Positions 38,519 to 47,060 of a stretch of DNA of 64,000 nt are shown one piece after another. The translations under genes were made by a program, and so were the position numbers. The notes beneath the pieces were generated by a model. That model was not told the DNA's origin. It saw only the letters and a program-made list of their open reading frames with translations, and did no database searches. Source of the stretch: Avipropionibacterium sp050157065 (lineage in GTDB: Bacteria; Actinomycetota; Actinomycetes; Propionibacteriales; Propionibacteriaceae); the NCBI GenBank assembly GCA_050157065.1, contig CP189573.1, one strand, 5' to 3'. Position 1 is the stretch's first letter. The number at the start of each line of letters is the position of its first letter.

Positions 38519-39393
38519 GGGCGGTCGTCGTCCTGCGCGGTGTCGACGGCATGGTCCGTGTGCGCCAAGAACGCGTCGGCGAACAGCGGCCAGACCGGCC
38601 GCGGCACCCCTTGGCCGATCCCGGGCAGGGTGAGCAACACGGCGCCGGGGATCTCCTCGGCCAACGCAACGCCGTTGCCGTACGGGAAGAACGGGTCCTC
38701 GTCGCCGTGCACCACCAGCGTCGGGACGGCGAGCGTCCGCAGTCGCCGTCGCCACCGCGGCTTGCAGTTGATCTTGGCGAACGTGGTGCCGAGATGGCTC
38801 GCCTGCTGCGCCGCCGCCGTCGGTCGGGAACGGTCGAAGGTCTGTCCGGCCGAGTCCCGGACGTCCTGCTCGACGAAGCCTGCCGAGCCGGCCAGCAGCC
38901 GGGCCGACCCGGTCACGTGGTCGATGACGGCGGCGCGATCGGTCCAGTCGGGGTCGGGACGCCCGAACAGCTGCCCCATCACCGTTGCGTCATGATCAGG
39001 AAGGTCGTCGTCGACCCGGCCCGGGGCGACCGGGCGCGTCGACACCAGGGTCAGCGTCGCCACCTGCTCGGGATGGTCCAAGGCCAGCAGCTGGGCGATG
39101 AAGCCGCCCACCCCCTGCCCGACGACGTGCGTCGGCCCGAGCTCGAGTGCCCGCAGCAGTTCCGACGCGTCGGTGACCAGGTCACGCAGGTCGTAACCCG
39201 GCGAGGCTGGGTCGACGTACGTCGATCGGCCGGTGTCGCGCAGGTCGTAGCGCACCACGTACCGCCCGATCAGTGCCGCACACAGCCCGTCCGGCCAGGT
39301 ACCTGCGGTGATCCCGATCAGCAGCACCGGCGGATCCGCCGGATCGCCCACCGTGTCCACGTACAGCTCGACATCGTTCACCCGTACCTGCAT
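38515..39393 (-). CDS. Alpha/beta-hydrolase-fold protein lacking nucleophile and His
   Basis: 292 residues. Overall sequence follows the common actinobacterial hydrolase pattern (VELYVDTVGDPADPPVLLIG, RYDLRDTGRST, PTLVVHGDEDPFFP). At the nucleophile elbow, where relatives read GxSxGG, this protein has GQGVGG, so residue 94 is Gly instead of Ser. Near the C-terminus relatives have GMGHDLP with the catalytic His; here it is GIGQGVP (Gln261). Only the acid Asp233 is left. It is probably a non-enzymatic or binding member. ATG at 39393 has AAGGAACAAG upstream. The CMD-family gene lies just upstream on the same strand. Confidence 0.85.
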   Translation of the reverse strand: MQVRVNDVELYVDTVGDPADPPVLLIGITAGTWPDGLCAALIGRYVVRYDLRDTGRSTYVDPASPGYDLRDLVTDASELLRALELGPTHVVGQGVGGFIAQLLALDHPEQVATLTLVSTRPVAPGRVDDDLPDHDATVMGQLFGRPDPDWTDRAAVIDHVTGSARLLAGSAGFVEQDVRDSAGQTFDRSRPTAAAQQASHLGTTFAKINCKPRWRRRLRTLAVPTLVVHGDEDPFFPYGNGVALAEEIPGAVLLTLPGIGQGVPRPVWPLFADAFLAHTDHAVDTAQDDDRP

Positions 39394-39464
39394 TTCTTGT
39401 TCCTTCCGTCGGTCTATGACACCACTGGTACGGATCGCCGACGCCGAACTCATCTTCGGCAGAC

Positions 39465-40058
39465 CTACGGCTGCGCGGCCACCGCCGTCCGTTCGGCGAG
39501 CGGCGGCAGACCACACGTGGCCGAGAAGCCGTCCGACTCGATGCCGAGCGCGATGTTGGCCCGCGTGGTGAAGTTCGCGAACGCGATGACCCCGGTGAGC
39601 TCGACCAGGGCAGGGTCCCCAAGGTGGGTACGCAGGGACGCGACCATGCTGTCGGTCACCGTCGGCTCGGTCGAGGTCATCGCCTCCGCGTACGCCATCA
39701 CCTCACGTTCGAGCGCACTGAACGCGTCCGACTCCCGCCACCGCGGGATCTCGCGCGCCTTGACCATGTCGAGCTCCTTGTTGTGTGCTTCGAAGTAGTT
39801 GAAGTCCAGGCACCAGGAGCAGCCGACCTGGGAGGCCACCGCCATGTGGGCAAAGGACTTGAGCTGTTCGGCGCAGGTGTTCCACTTCTTCATCCTGCTG
39901 CCGATGTCGGACATGCTCATCAGCACCTTCTGGTTGTGCCAGTAGACGCCGATCGACGTCGGTACCCGGCCGTCGAGTGCACGCTTGGCGAAGCGCTTGA
40001 TCAGCGCTCCCTTGAATCCGGTGATCTCGGCCGCAGGGATGCGGGGTGTGCCAGCCAT
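39465..40058 (-). CDS. Carboxymuconolactone decarboxylase (AhpD-like) family protein
   Basis: 197 residues. The CMD core AEQLKSFAHMAVASQVGCSW has the Cys-x-x-Cys (GCSWCLDFNY) and a nearby His two turns later (YFEAHNKELDM), the AhpD-type peroxidase/redox triad. The N-terminal extension (FKGALIKRFAKRALDGRVP) is seen in the actinobacterial subgroup often linked to ECF sigma factor genes. ATG at 40058 has AGGAGG upstream. The dead hydrolase gene follows 72 bases downstream; both may be transcribed together. Confidence 0.85.
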   Translation of the reverse strand: MAGTPRIPAAEITGFKGALIKRFAKRALDGRVPTSIGVYWHNQKVLMSMSDIGSRMKKWNTCAEQLKSFAHMAVASQVGCSWCLDFNYFEAHNKELDMVKAREIPRWRESDAFSALEREVMAYAEAMTSTEPTVTDSMVASLRTHLGDPALVELTGVIAFANFTTRANIALGIESDGFSATCGLPPLAERTAVAAQP

Positions 40059-40167
40059 GATGTCCTCCTGTGTCATTCGGTGTCACCCTTCAGACGACGA
40101 ACTCCGACGATCTGTGACATCCCCGCCTGGCCCCCCGGAGACGGGGGCCGGCCGATAGGGTCGATGG

Positions 40168-40995
40168 ATGTCCGACAGCAGCGCCGGTGGCAGCAATCGC
40201 ACCCCCCTCGTGACGCTCCTCGTCTGCGTCGCGCTCTTCCTTGCGCTGGTCGCCGTGATCAATCCGGTGGGGGATGCCCTGATCGCGGCCGGGCTTCCGG
40301 TGCCGGTGTTCGCCACCGTGCTGACGGTTGTCGCGCTGGCATTCGTGGCGGTGCCGGTGGTGGTGTGGCGCCGGTCGCTCAACCGTCGGCGTGTCGGCCA
40401 GCTGACCGGCCACCAGACGTTGGTCGACTCGTGGGCGGCCAGCGCAGGATGGCGGCCCGGGGCCTGGCAGGGTGGCCTGCCCATGGTGCTCGACCGGTTC
40501 CGGGTCCGGTCCAGCGCCGCGGTGTCCTCGGCCCACGGCGCGGTTGCCGGGCTGCCGGCGACCATCGCCGTGTGGGAGCAGCACTTCACCAATCTCGGCT
40601 CGCCGATCAGCGACCGTGCGGTGTGGCTGGTGGTGGCGGTCGACGGACTCCCCGAAGGCGCGAGCGTCGGGATGGGCAAGTCGAGTGGTGACGGCGCGAT
40701 CTCCAGCATGCCGATCAGGTGGGCCGGCACTCCACCCAAGTCGTTGGCCCAATCAGCCGGCACCCGGCCGTGGGGCTTCACCCGAACGGCGATCTGGCCC
40801 GGCCCCGGGACCCCACCACCACCGGCTTGGGCATCGGTCGCCGCTGAGCTGGATTCCTTGTCCGGTTGGCTTCTGGTCCATCGCGGTCGTCTCGAGGTCT
40901 GCGCCCGGGTGCGGCACGGCCAGGTGCATCCGGAACGCTTGCTCGCGGTGGCCAACCAGGCGATCGGGGTACTGCGCGGTCCAGCGTTGCGCTGA
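40168..40995 (+). CDS. Two-span membrane protein of unknown function
   Basis: 275 residues. Two adjacent spans, LVTLLVCVALFLALVAVINP and VFATVLTVVALAFVAVPVVV, form a hairpin followed by a basic stop (WRRSLNRRR). The remaining 200 residues are cytoplasmic, with RAVWLVVAVDGLPEGASVGM and WLLVHRGRLEVCARVR as beta-like parts. The layout is similar to actinobacterial DUF3137-like or secretion-accessory proteins but I cannot name it. It starts 110 bases after the divergent CMD gene and is followed by glutathione peroxidase after 18 bases. Confidence 0.65.
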   Translation: MSDSSAGGSNRTPLVTLLVCVALFLALVAVINPVGDALIAAGLPVPVFATVLTVVALAFVAVPVVVWRRSLNRRRVGQLTGHQTLVDSWAASAGWRPGAWQGGLPMVLDRFRVRSSAAVSSAHGAVAGLPATIAVWEQHFTNLGSPISDRAVWLVVAVDGLPEGASVGMGKSSGDGAISSMPIRWAGTPPKSLAQSAGTRPWGFTRTAIWPGPGTPPPPAWASVAAELDSLSGWLLVHRGRLEVCARVRHGQVHPERLLAVANQAIGVLRGPALR

Positions 40996-41013
40996 CCGTG
41001 GCAGGCTGGGGTC

Positions 41014-41484
41014 ATGAGCATCCTTGACGCCGAGATCGCCCGCCTCGATGGCACCCCGGCCACCCTGCGCGACCTGACCGGTGGCAAGCCGGCACTGCTG
41101 GTGAACGTCGCCAGCAAGTGCGGGATGACGCCCCAGTACGAACAGCTCGAGGCGCTGCAGCGCGACACCGACGGCTTCACCGTGGTCGGCTTCCCGTGCA
41201 ACCAGTTCGGTGGCCAGGAACCCGGCACGGCCACCGAGATCGCAGAGTTCTGCAGCGCCACGTACGGGGTGAGCTTCCCGATGTCGGAGAAGATCGAGGT
41301 GAACGGCCAGGGCCGCCATCCGATCTACACCGAGCTCACCGCCGATGCCGGCGACATCACCTGGAACTTCGAGAAGTTCGTGGTGCGCGCGGACGGCACG
41401 ATCGTGGAGCGGTTCGGCCCGAGCACCCGACCCGACGACACGGCCGTGACCGAGGCGATCGCCACCGCCATCCGGGACTCCTGA
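41014..41484 (+). CDS. Glutathione-peroxidase-family thiol peroxidase
   Basis: 156 residues. Reduces hydroperoxides, in actinobacteria using thioredoxin or mycothiol systems rather than glutathione. The peroxidatic Cys is in NVASKCGMTPQ; the Gln/Trp partners are in GFPCNQFGGQEPG and TWNFEKFVV. The second Cys in FPCNQ can resolve the disulphide. ATG at 41014, short gap to the membrane protein before it. A remnant of a related gene is found at 42512. Confidence 0.92.
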   Translation: MSILDAEIARLDGTPATLRDLTGGKPALLVNVASKCGMTPQYEQLEALQRDTDGFTVVGFPCNQFGGQEPGTATEIAEFCSATYGVSFPMSEKIEVNGQGRHPIYTELTADAGDITWNFEKFVVRADGTIVERFGPSTRPDDTAVTEAIATAIRDS

Positions 41485-41516
41485 CCGCAGGCACGACCCG
41501 CACCGCGGATTGAGTC

Positions 41517-41547
41517 CATGCCATGGCCATGCCATACTTGTGGCATG
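41517..41547. promoter_or_regulatory. Operator-like repeats over the antitoxin start
   Basis: CATGCCA occurs at 41517-41523 and 41528-41534, and its inverse TGGCATG at 41541-41547 overlaps the antitoxin ATG. Such sites are typical of autoregulated toxin-antitoxin promoters. Confidence 0.5.
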
Positions 41548-41793
41548 AAGGTCAGGCTGAGTACCACGGTGAACGAAGACACCTTGCGGAAGGCGCGTGA
41601 GGTCGCTGGCGGTGGGACCGATGCCGCCATGGTCGAGCGCGCGCTCCGTGCGTTGATCGCCGAACAACGGGCGGTTGAGATCGACGCCTCGTACGACGCC
41701 TACGTCGAGCTCCCGCCCGACACCCCGGACGAGTGGGGTGATCCGGCGGAGTTCAACGCTCGGGCCGTGCGGGCCGTCGGAGAGCGCCGGTGA
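41545..41793 (+). CDS. Antitoxin of a MazF-type module
   Basis: 82 residues. The N-terminal MKVRLSTTVNEDTLRKAREV followed by MVERALRALIAEQR is a short ribbon-helix-helix-type DNA-binding domain. The acidic C-terminal half (YVELPPDTPDEWGDPAEFN) would wrap the toxin. The stop overlaps the toxin start (GTGA). Operator-like repeats cover its own start codon, so autorepression is likely. Family assignment is by layout and not by a close match. Confidence 0.78.
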   Translation: MKVRLSTTVNEDTLRKAREVAGGGTDAAMVERALRALIAEQRAVEIDASYDAYVELPPDTPDEWGDPAEFNARAVRAVGERR

Positions 41794-42131
41794 GACCTGG
41801 CCCACCCGGGACGGTGGTCCGTGGCGAGGTGTGGTGGTGCGACCTGGAGGGGATTCCGCGTCGCCCGGTCGTCGTGCTGTCGCGAGACCAGGCGATCGTA
41901 CGGCGTCGCCTGTGCGTGGTCGCGCCGTGTACGACGACGATCCGCGACCTGGCCACCGAGGTGCTTCTGGAGCCGGGCGACGATCCGGTGCCGAAGGTGT
42001 CGGTGGTCAACTTGGACAGCTTGGCGGAAGTGCCGGTCGCGTTGCTCACTGAGCGCTTGGGACGCCTGTCAACCGGGCGGATGGCGCAGGTCTGCGAAGC
42101 GATGGCGATGGCGATGGGTTGTGGCCACTGA
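41790..42131 (+). CDS. MazF/PemK-type endoribonuclease toxin
   Basis: 113 residues. The MazF core is readable: VVRGEVWWCDLEGIPRRPVV for the first strands, VVVLSRDQA, LCVVAPCTTTIRDLATEV with the typical Thr-Thr, and SVVNLDSLAEVP. Toxins of this family cut mRNA at short motifs and are held by the cognate antitoxin, here the preceding gene with a 4-base overlap. GTG at 41790 gives an eight-residue lead before VVRGEVWW. The cut motif is not predictable. Confidence 0.85.
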   Translation: MRPGPPGTVVRGEVWWCDLEGIPRRPVVVLSRDQAIVRRRLCVVAPCTTTIRDLATEVLLEPGDDPVPKVSVVNLDSLAEVPVALLTERLGRLSTGRMAQVCEAMAMAMGCGH

Positions 42132-42171
42132 CCTCCCAGCTGTCACGTGACGATGCGGAAGCCCTGCCAGG

Positions 42172-42495
42172 GGCGAGTTGACCGGGCGACTGGCCGAGGT
42201 CGCGGCAGCCTCGGAGTGGATGGCCTCGGTCTGTAGCGGGCCCTCCTGCTCGCGCGCTCCGGTCTGCTCGCGGACCGTTGCGCCACGACGAACCGCGAGT
42301 GCCTGGCCGACCTCGAGCTCCTCGTCGGGACAGCCGCGGACGAACGCGTGGTCGACGTCGGCGACCGGATCACCGCCGGGGCGCTGTTCGCCGGTCTGGA
42401 TCTGGGGCTGTAGATCGTCGAACGGGAGCAGGGCACCGCGGCCGCCGACGCGATCAGCGCACAGGCCGCGTATGCCCGACACGAACGTACGTGGC
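42172..42495 (+). pseudogene. DJ-1/PfpI-family pseudogene
   Basis: Shifting frames give the C-terminal half of a DJ-1/PfpI (GlxA-like) protein: EWMASVCSG with the nucleophile Cys, then, after a frameshift near 42240, GLLADRCATTN, RVVDVGDRITAGALFAGLDL and, after an in-frame TAG at 42411-42413, IVEREQGTAAADAISAQ. The first third of the gene is absent. It lies between the MazF toxin and the peroxidase remnant. Confidence 0.72.
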
Positions 42496-42511
42496 TCGAC
42501 CCGCCGATCGC

Positions 42512-42580
42512 GGTGACATCACCTGGCGCTTCGAGAAGCTCGAGGTGCACGCCGACGGCAAGATGAGCCGACCCGCTGCG
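42512..42580 (+). pseudogene. Remnant of a second glutathione-peroxidase gene
   Basis: GDITWRFEKLEVHADGKMS matches GDITWNFEKFVVRADGTIV of the intact peroxidase at 41350-41410, also at the DNA level (GACATCACCTGG is identical). No more of the gene is left on either side. It lies directly upstream of the threonine ammonia-lyase start. Confidence 0.75.
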
Positions 42581-42622
42581 GGCGCGTTGATCATGCTCAC
42601 CACCGGTCCCTACAGTGGGTCG

Positions 42623-43891
42623 GTGAGCACGTACGAACTCAGTGCGGCCGGGGTGGCCGCGGCAACCGCGACGCTGGCCCCGCACCTCGAGCTGACGCCG
42701 TTGGACCACTCGCCGCGGCTCAGCGCCGACGTCGGCGCACCGGTGTACCTGAAGCGCGAGAACCGGCAGCTCACGCGGTCGTACAAGGCGCGCGGCGCGT
42801 TCCACCTGATCAACGGGCTGTCCGAGGCCGAACGTGACCGGGGCGTCACCTGCGCCAGTGCCGGCAACCACGGGCAGGGGGTCGCGTGGAGTTGTGCTCG
42901 GCTGGGCATCGCCGGCCGGGTCCACGTCCCGGCCAGCACGCCGCGGCAGAAGCGGGAACGGATCCTCACCCTGGGCGAGGGCCGGGTCGAGTTGATCATC
43001 TCCGGCAGCACCTACGACGAGGCCAGTGCGGCGGCGCAGGCCGAGGCCGAGGCGTACGGCGCGGTGTTCGTCCATCCGTTCGACGACGTCCGCACCATCC
43101 TCGGTCAGGGCAGCCTCGCCCCCGAGGTCGTCGAGCAGTGCCGGGCCCGGACCGGACGTGATCCGTACGCCGTCGTCGTCCCGGTCGGTGGTGGTGGCCT
43201 GATCGCCGGTATGTCCTTGTGGCTCAGGGAGAACTGTCCCGAGACCAAGATCATCGGTGTCGAGCCGGCGGGTGCGGCGAGCATGACCGCGGCGCTTGCC
43301 GCCGGCGGCCCGGTCACCCTCGACACGGTCGACACCTTCGTCGACGGGACCGCCGTCGCCCGGGTCGGTGCGCTCACGTACCCGATCGTCCGTGACCTGG
43401 TGGACGAGGTGGTGACGGTCGCCGAAGGTGCTGTCTGCACGGAGATGTTGAGCCTCTACCAGGTGGAGGGCATCATCACCGAGCCGGCGGGCGCCCTGGC
43501 GAGCACGGCCGTACGACTCACCCGCGACCCGGTGCCGACGGACGCGCCGGTCGTGTGCATCGTCTCCGGCGGCAACAACGACGTCAGCCGCTACTCCGAG
43601 ATCGTCGAGCGATCCCTGCTGCACGAGGGATTGCGCCACTACTTCCTGGTGACGTTCCCGCAGGAACCGGGGGCGCTGCGCCGCTTCCTCGACGAGGTGC
43701 TCACCGCCGACGAGGACATCGTCACCTTCGAGTACGTGAAGAAGAACAACCGTGAGACCGGGCCTGCGCTGGTCGGCATCGAGCTCTCGCGAGCCGGCGA
43801 CCTGGCGGCCCTGCTGGAACGGATGGACGCCAGCCCGATCCGGATCGAGCAGGTCCCACCCGGCTCCCCCCTGTTCGCCTTCCTGACCTAG
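42623..43891 (+). CDS. ilvA: Threonine ammonia-lyase (biosynthetic, single ACT)
   Basis: Deaminates threonine to 2-oxobutanoate, the first step to isoleucine. PLP Lys is in TRSYKARGAFH; SAGNHGQGVAW and VPVGGGGLIAGM are the phosphate-binding loops, and SGGNNDVSRY is typical. The C-terminal 85 residues are an ACT-like regulatory domain (HYFLVTFPQEPGALRRFLDE, FEYVKKNNRETGPALVGIE). 422 residues matches the short actinobacterial form. I chose GTG at 42623 because the conserved YELSAAGVAAA starts there; upstream sequence is pseudogene. The stop lies inside a 22-bp tandem repeat. Confidence 0.94.
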   Translation: MSTYELSAAGVAAATATLAPHLELTPLDHSPRLSADVGAPVYLKRENRQLTRSYKARGAFHLINGLSEAERDRGVTCASAGNHGQGVAWSCARLGIAGRVHVPASTPRQKRERILTLGEGRVELIISGSTYDEASAAAQAEAEAYGAVFVHPFDDVRTILGQGSLAPEVVEQCRARTGRDPYAVVVPVGGGGLIAGMSLWLRENCPETKIIGVEPAGAASMTAALAAGGPVTLDTVDTFVDGTAVARVGALTYPIVRDLVDEVVTVAEGAVCTEMLSLYQVEGIITEPAGALASTAVRLTRDPVPTDAPVVCIVSGGNNDVSRYSEIVERSLLHEGLRHYFLVTFPQEPGALRRFLDEVLTADEDIVTFEYVKKNNRETGPALVGIELSRAGDLAALLERMDASPIRIEQVPPGSPLFAFLT

Positions 43892-43945
43892 GCGACTCGC
43901 CTTCCTGACCTGAGGTGACCTGACCAGCCGGGCAGAATGACGGCC

Positions 43946-45124
43946 ATGCGATCACTCAACTTCTCCGATGCCTCGGGCCACGTCCAGGCGTTCTCGGGAG
44001 ACGGACTGCAGGACGCGTTCGACGCCTTCTGGGCCTTCATCGCCGACCACCGGACCGACGACAACACCACGTTCCACCTCGCCGACGCCACGAGCGGTGA
44101 GGTGCTGGTGCTGCTGTTCGGCTCGCCGTTCTGCTGCCGGGTCACGGGGTCCGGGGATGCGGAGCAGTCCGAGTTCCGCATCACCAAGGAGCCGGGTGAT
44201 CTGCAGAACCTCACCCGCGGCTTCCTCCGTCGCGGGTTCGCCGGCCTCGAGCGGTACGGCCCCTGGTTGCCGGACGCGGACACCGCCATGGGGGAGCTCT
44301 ACCGACTCGAGTTCGACCGGTCGCCCCTGCGTCGGACCCATCCCCGTGAGCTGCGGCGTCGGCTGGACCTGCTGACTCGGATCGACGGCCGCGAGCCGCG
44401 AACCACCGACGACGGCACCACCCACTACGCGTACTCGACCGGCGAGGGCGACACCGTCGATGCGTGGTTCGCCTCCGCCGGTCGCGGGCTGGTGGTCATC
44501 TTCGACCACACGAGTGCGTTGGCCACCTCCGACGCCACGGTCCTCACCGCCCGGTACGACGGCGTCCCGGCCGACCTGCTCGATCTGGTGCCGCGGGACT
44601 CCGCCGGCGGCAGCCTGCCTGCGGCCACCGGTGTCTTCCACTTCTCGGCTCCGTGTGCGATGTCGGCCGGGCTGGTTTCCCAATTGCAGCAGGCAAGACT
44701 ACCGATCGCCGCCACCGGGGTGGAGCGACTGCTGGACGGATTCCTGACCTCGGCCGACCTCACCCCCGATGCGGTGGCAACCGCCGGTCCGTGGTGGACT
44801 CGGGACCAGATCGCTCGCGGGTTCTCCGAGGCTCCCACGACCGCCCCCGCACCGTCGCCGGTGACCGACCCCGCCGAGCGGGCGGCGATCGACGGGTTCT
44901 GCAAGATCTGGGCCGACTCGGGCTACAACGATCCGTGGGGCGTGCACCACATCTTGTTCGACAGTTACAGCCTGGAAGAGGTCGGTCCGCAGCGCGACGA
45001 GCTCCTCCAGTTGGTCGAGACCATGGGTCTCGAGCTCGTCGACACCCCTCCCCGAGCAGCCACCGGCGAGGTGTGGGTCCACACCGATCCCCGGATCGAC
45101 GCCGAACTCGAGCACTGGGCCTGA
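43946..45124 (+). CDS. Unrecognised 392-residue protein
   Basis: I do not recognise a family. The N-terminal half has a beta-rich run (FHLADATSGEVLVLLFGSPF, RVTGSGDAEQSEFRITKEP), a Cys-Cys in FCCRV, then WFASAGRGLVVIFDHTSALA. The C-terminal 90 residues, after a Pro/Ala linker (TTAPAPSPVTDPAE), form a second module (FCKIWADSGYNDPWGVHHIL). No signal peptide or membrane span. ATG at 43946 or 43937 could be used. It stands alone between ilvA and the convergent DUF2797 gene. Confidence 0.6.
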   Translation: MRSLNFSDASGHVQAFSGDGLQDAFDAFWAFIADHRTDDNTTFHLADATSGEVLVLLFGSPFCCRVTGSGDAEQSEFRITKEPGDLQNLTRGFLRRGFAGLERYGPWLPDADTAMGELYRLEFDRSPLRRTHPRELRRRLDLLTRIDGREPRTTDDGTTHYAYSTGEGDTVDAWFASAGRGLVVIFDHTSALATSDATVLTARYDGVPADLLDLVPRDSAGGSLPAATGVFHFSAPCAMSAGLVSQLQQARLPIAATGVERLLDGFLTSADLTPDAVATAGPWWTRDQIARGFSEAPTTAPAPSPVTDPAERAAIDGFCKIWADSGYNDPWGVHHILFDSYSLEEVGPQRDELLQLVETMGLELVDTPPRAATGEVWVHTDPRIDAELEHWA

Positions 45125-45160
45125 CCTGGCCGGGTTCGCCACCTGTGGGGCGGCGCGTGC

Positions 45161-46048
45161 TCAGAACAGACTGTCCTGCAGCTGCGGTACCTCGGTGACG
45201 TGGTCGCCGAACCGGATGCGGTGCCCGACCAGCGCCGACAGGTCCACCGCCCAGGTGGAGTCCGGGTCGCCGTGGAGCCGGACCAGCCCGACCGGTCCCC
45301 AGCAGGCCTCGACGGTGAACCCGTGGCTGCCGTCGTCGAGGGATCCCGGGTAGGGCCGCAGGGTCAGCCCGGTGAGGGTCTCGGGGTCTCGCGGGTTGGG
45401 CCAGGGCTCGGCCAGTGGTTCGGCGCCGGGCACGTCCGCGAGTACCTGCCGGGCCCGGGCGACGGTCTCCGCGTGCTGTCGGACGACGGCGGCCGGGGAC
45501 ACCGGACCGGCCAGCCCGGCCACCTTCGCCGCGGGGCGGACCACCTGGCCGATGCCGCTGACCGTGCTGACCCGGTCCTCCCACTCGCGGACCTCGATGC
45601 CGTCGGTGGCCAGTCCGATCCAGTGCGCGACCAGCGCCCCCTGCTCGTCGAGCCGGGCGTGCTTGCGGTCGTCCACCGCGGTCCCGACCTTGTGGGCGCC
45701 ACCGGCGAAGGTGGCGACGTACAGCCAGTGCGGCCGCATCACGTGTTCCCGGAGGGCGGGCTCGGGTGGGTACCGGCTGCGGTGCACGATGTGCAGCCAC
45801 CGCCACGGATCGGACTCGGTGCAGCGGGGGCACCGCCGACCCCGGGTGACGGTCGTGCCGTCCGGGCAGGGAACGTCGTCGCCGTCGAGGCTCGGCACAC
45901 CCAGGCACCACCGCGTCGCGTCGACGGTGAAGCCGACCACCGCCCCGGGCGAGAGGGTGACTGTACGGGACTCGGTCACCAGCGCACCGACGGTGGTCGC
46001 ACTGCCGACCGTACGGACCAGTTCACCGGGTGCGTGGGTCGTCGTCAC
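45161..46048 (-). CDS. DUF2797 zinc-ribbon protein
   Basis: 295 residues. The conserved block HWLYVATFAGGAHKVGTAVD and the following RLDEQGALVAHWIGLA are the DUF2797 signature. Cysteines in WCLG, PCPDG and RRCPRC could form a zinc site in the N-terminal third. Function unknown; the family is widespread in actinobacteria. Start ATG at 46048 right after a divergent gap of 18 bases from the membrane protein stop at 46067. The two are co-oriented and may be transcribed together. Confidence 0.8.
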   Translation of the reverse strand: MTTTHAPGELVRTVGSATTVGALVTESRTVTLSPGAVVGFTVDATRWCLGVPSLDGDDVPCPDGTTVTRGRRCPRCTESDPWRWLHIVHRSRYPPEPALREHVMRPHWLYVATFAGGAHKVGTAVDDRKHARLDEQGALVAHWIGLATDGIEVREWEDRVSTVSGIGQVVRPAAKVAGLAGPVSPAAVVRQHAETVARARQVLADVPGAEPLAEPWPNPRDPETLTGLTLRPYPGSLDDGSHGFTVEACWGPVGLVRLHGDPDSTWAVDLSALVGHRIRFGDHVTEVPQLQDSLF

Positions 46049-46066
46049 CGGGCCAGTGTGCCCGGC

Positions 46067-46594
46067 TCACATCCGGTTCGGTGATGCTGTCTGTTCGATG
46101 ATCCAGTCCGAGGAGTCCTGCCGGTACAGCAGCACGATCGCGGCCGTGCCGATGGCCAGGCTCAGGGTGGCCAGCACGCGGGCCGAGACCGGGGCCGGGG
46201 TGAACAGCGCGTAGATGAAGATCAGCACCGAGATCACGTAGAAGACGGTGGCCACGATCCGGGCCCAGCGGTGGCCCTTGTTGTTCGCCCACGCCATCCA
46301 GAGCCACAGCACGGCGTAACCCAGCCCCGTCAGCAGCGTGACCGTCATCGCCGCGTTGACCGACGAGTTGACCAACTCGGGGGTCGGCTCCAGCCCCTGA
46401 GTCTCGAACTGCTCGGCGGCCACTCGGCGCAGCTGGTCTGTGTTGGCGAACACCAACACGCCCTGCACCACCGAGACGATCGCCCCGAGGATCATCAGCT
46501 GGACGGCGATCCTGGTGGTGCGGGGTCTCGCCATGGTGGGGGGTGGTTGCGACGCGGTTCGGTCGGTCGGTCGGGGAGTCGGGGCTGACGTCAT
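46067..46594 (-). CDS. Four-span membrane protein of unknown function
   Basis: 175 residues. Spans at AVQLMILGAIVSVVQGVLVF, VTLLTGLGYAVLWLWMAWAN, ATVFYVISVLIFIYALFTP and VLATLSLAIGTAAIVLLY. The pattern WAWANNKGHRWARIVATV is typical of a small actinobacterial family with no known role. ATG at 46594 has GAGAGGCC upstream. An alternative would start earlier, but the region before has no coding character. Confidence 0.72.
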   Translation of the reverse strand: MTSAPTPRPTDRTASQPPPTMARPRTTRIAVQLMILGAIVSVVQGVLVFANTDQLRRVAAEQFETQGLEPTPELVNSSVNAAMTVTLLTGLGYAVLWLWMAWANNKGHRWARIVATVFYVISVLIFIYALFTPAPVSARVLATLSLAIGTAAIVLLYRQDSSDWIIEQTASPNRM

Positions 46595-47060
46595 TGGGCG
46601 GCCTCTCATCGGGGTACAGCGGAGAACGATGCCAGTGAGTCGGGCGGGCCGCCCCGTCATCACGACATGGATGTGCCTCCGCAGCACCAGTGAGATCGAG
46701 GTTGTCCACAGCCTTGTCCACGGTCGGTGGAGAACTACAACAATGGCATTCGCCCGCCCGCCCTGCCGGGCAGGGGGTCGCGTGTGATGGAATTGCCCGA
46801 AGCGAAGGATGTTGCGCCAAGCGGCGGTGGATTCCGGGATCCGGAATCGCATCGAGGTGGTCGGCGCGAGCAGCCAGGGCCGGCAACAGCGCCGCACCCG
46901 TTGCGGGCACACCTGCCGCGGGCCACGGCGTGAGACGGGTCCGTGCCGTTCTCGCCCGACCGCAGGACCACCGCAATGATGAGAGGGAGCGCACCTCAGA
47001 TGAAGCGACGCAGTACCGCGCTGGCGCCGCTGGGCACCAACAGTTCAAAGGATGGCAGTC
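46595..47060. other. Gene-free region with a DnaA-box pair
   Basis: No supported gene. TTGTCCACA (46702-46710, perfect consensus) and TTGTCCACG (46714-46722) are in the same orientation 12 bases apart. Confidence 0.55.

Noticed and set aside
42278..42622. Extended N-terminus of threonine ammonia-lyase
   Set aside because: The frame is open upstream, but the residues are those of decayed DJ-1 and peroxidase genes and are not part of the enzyme family.
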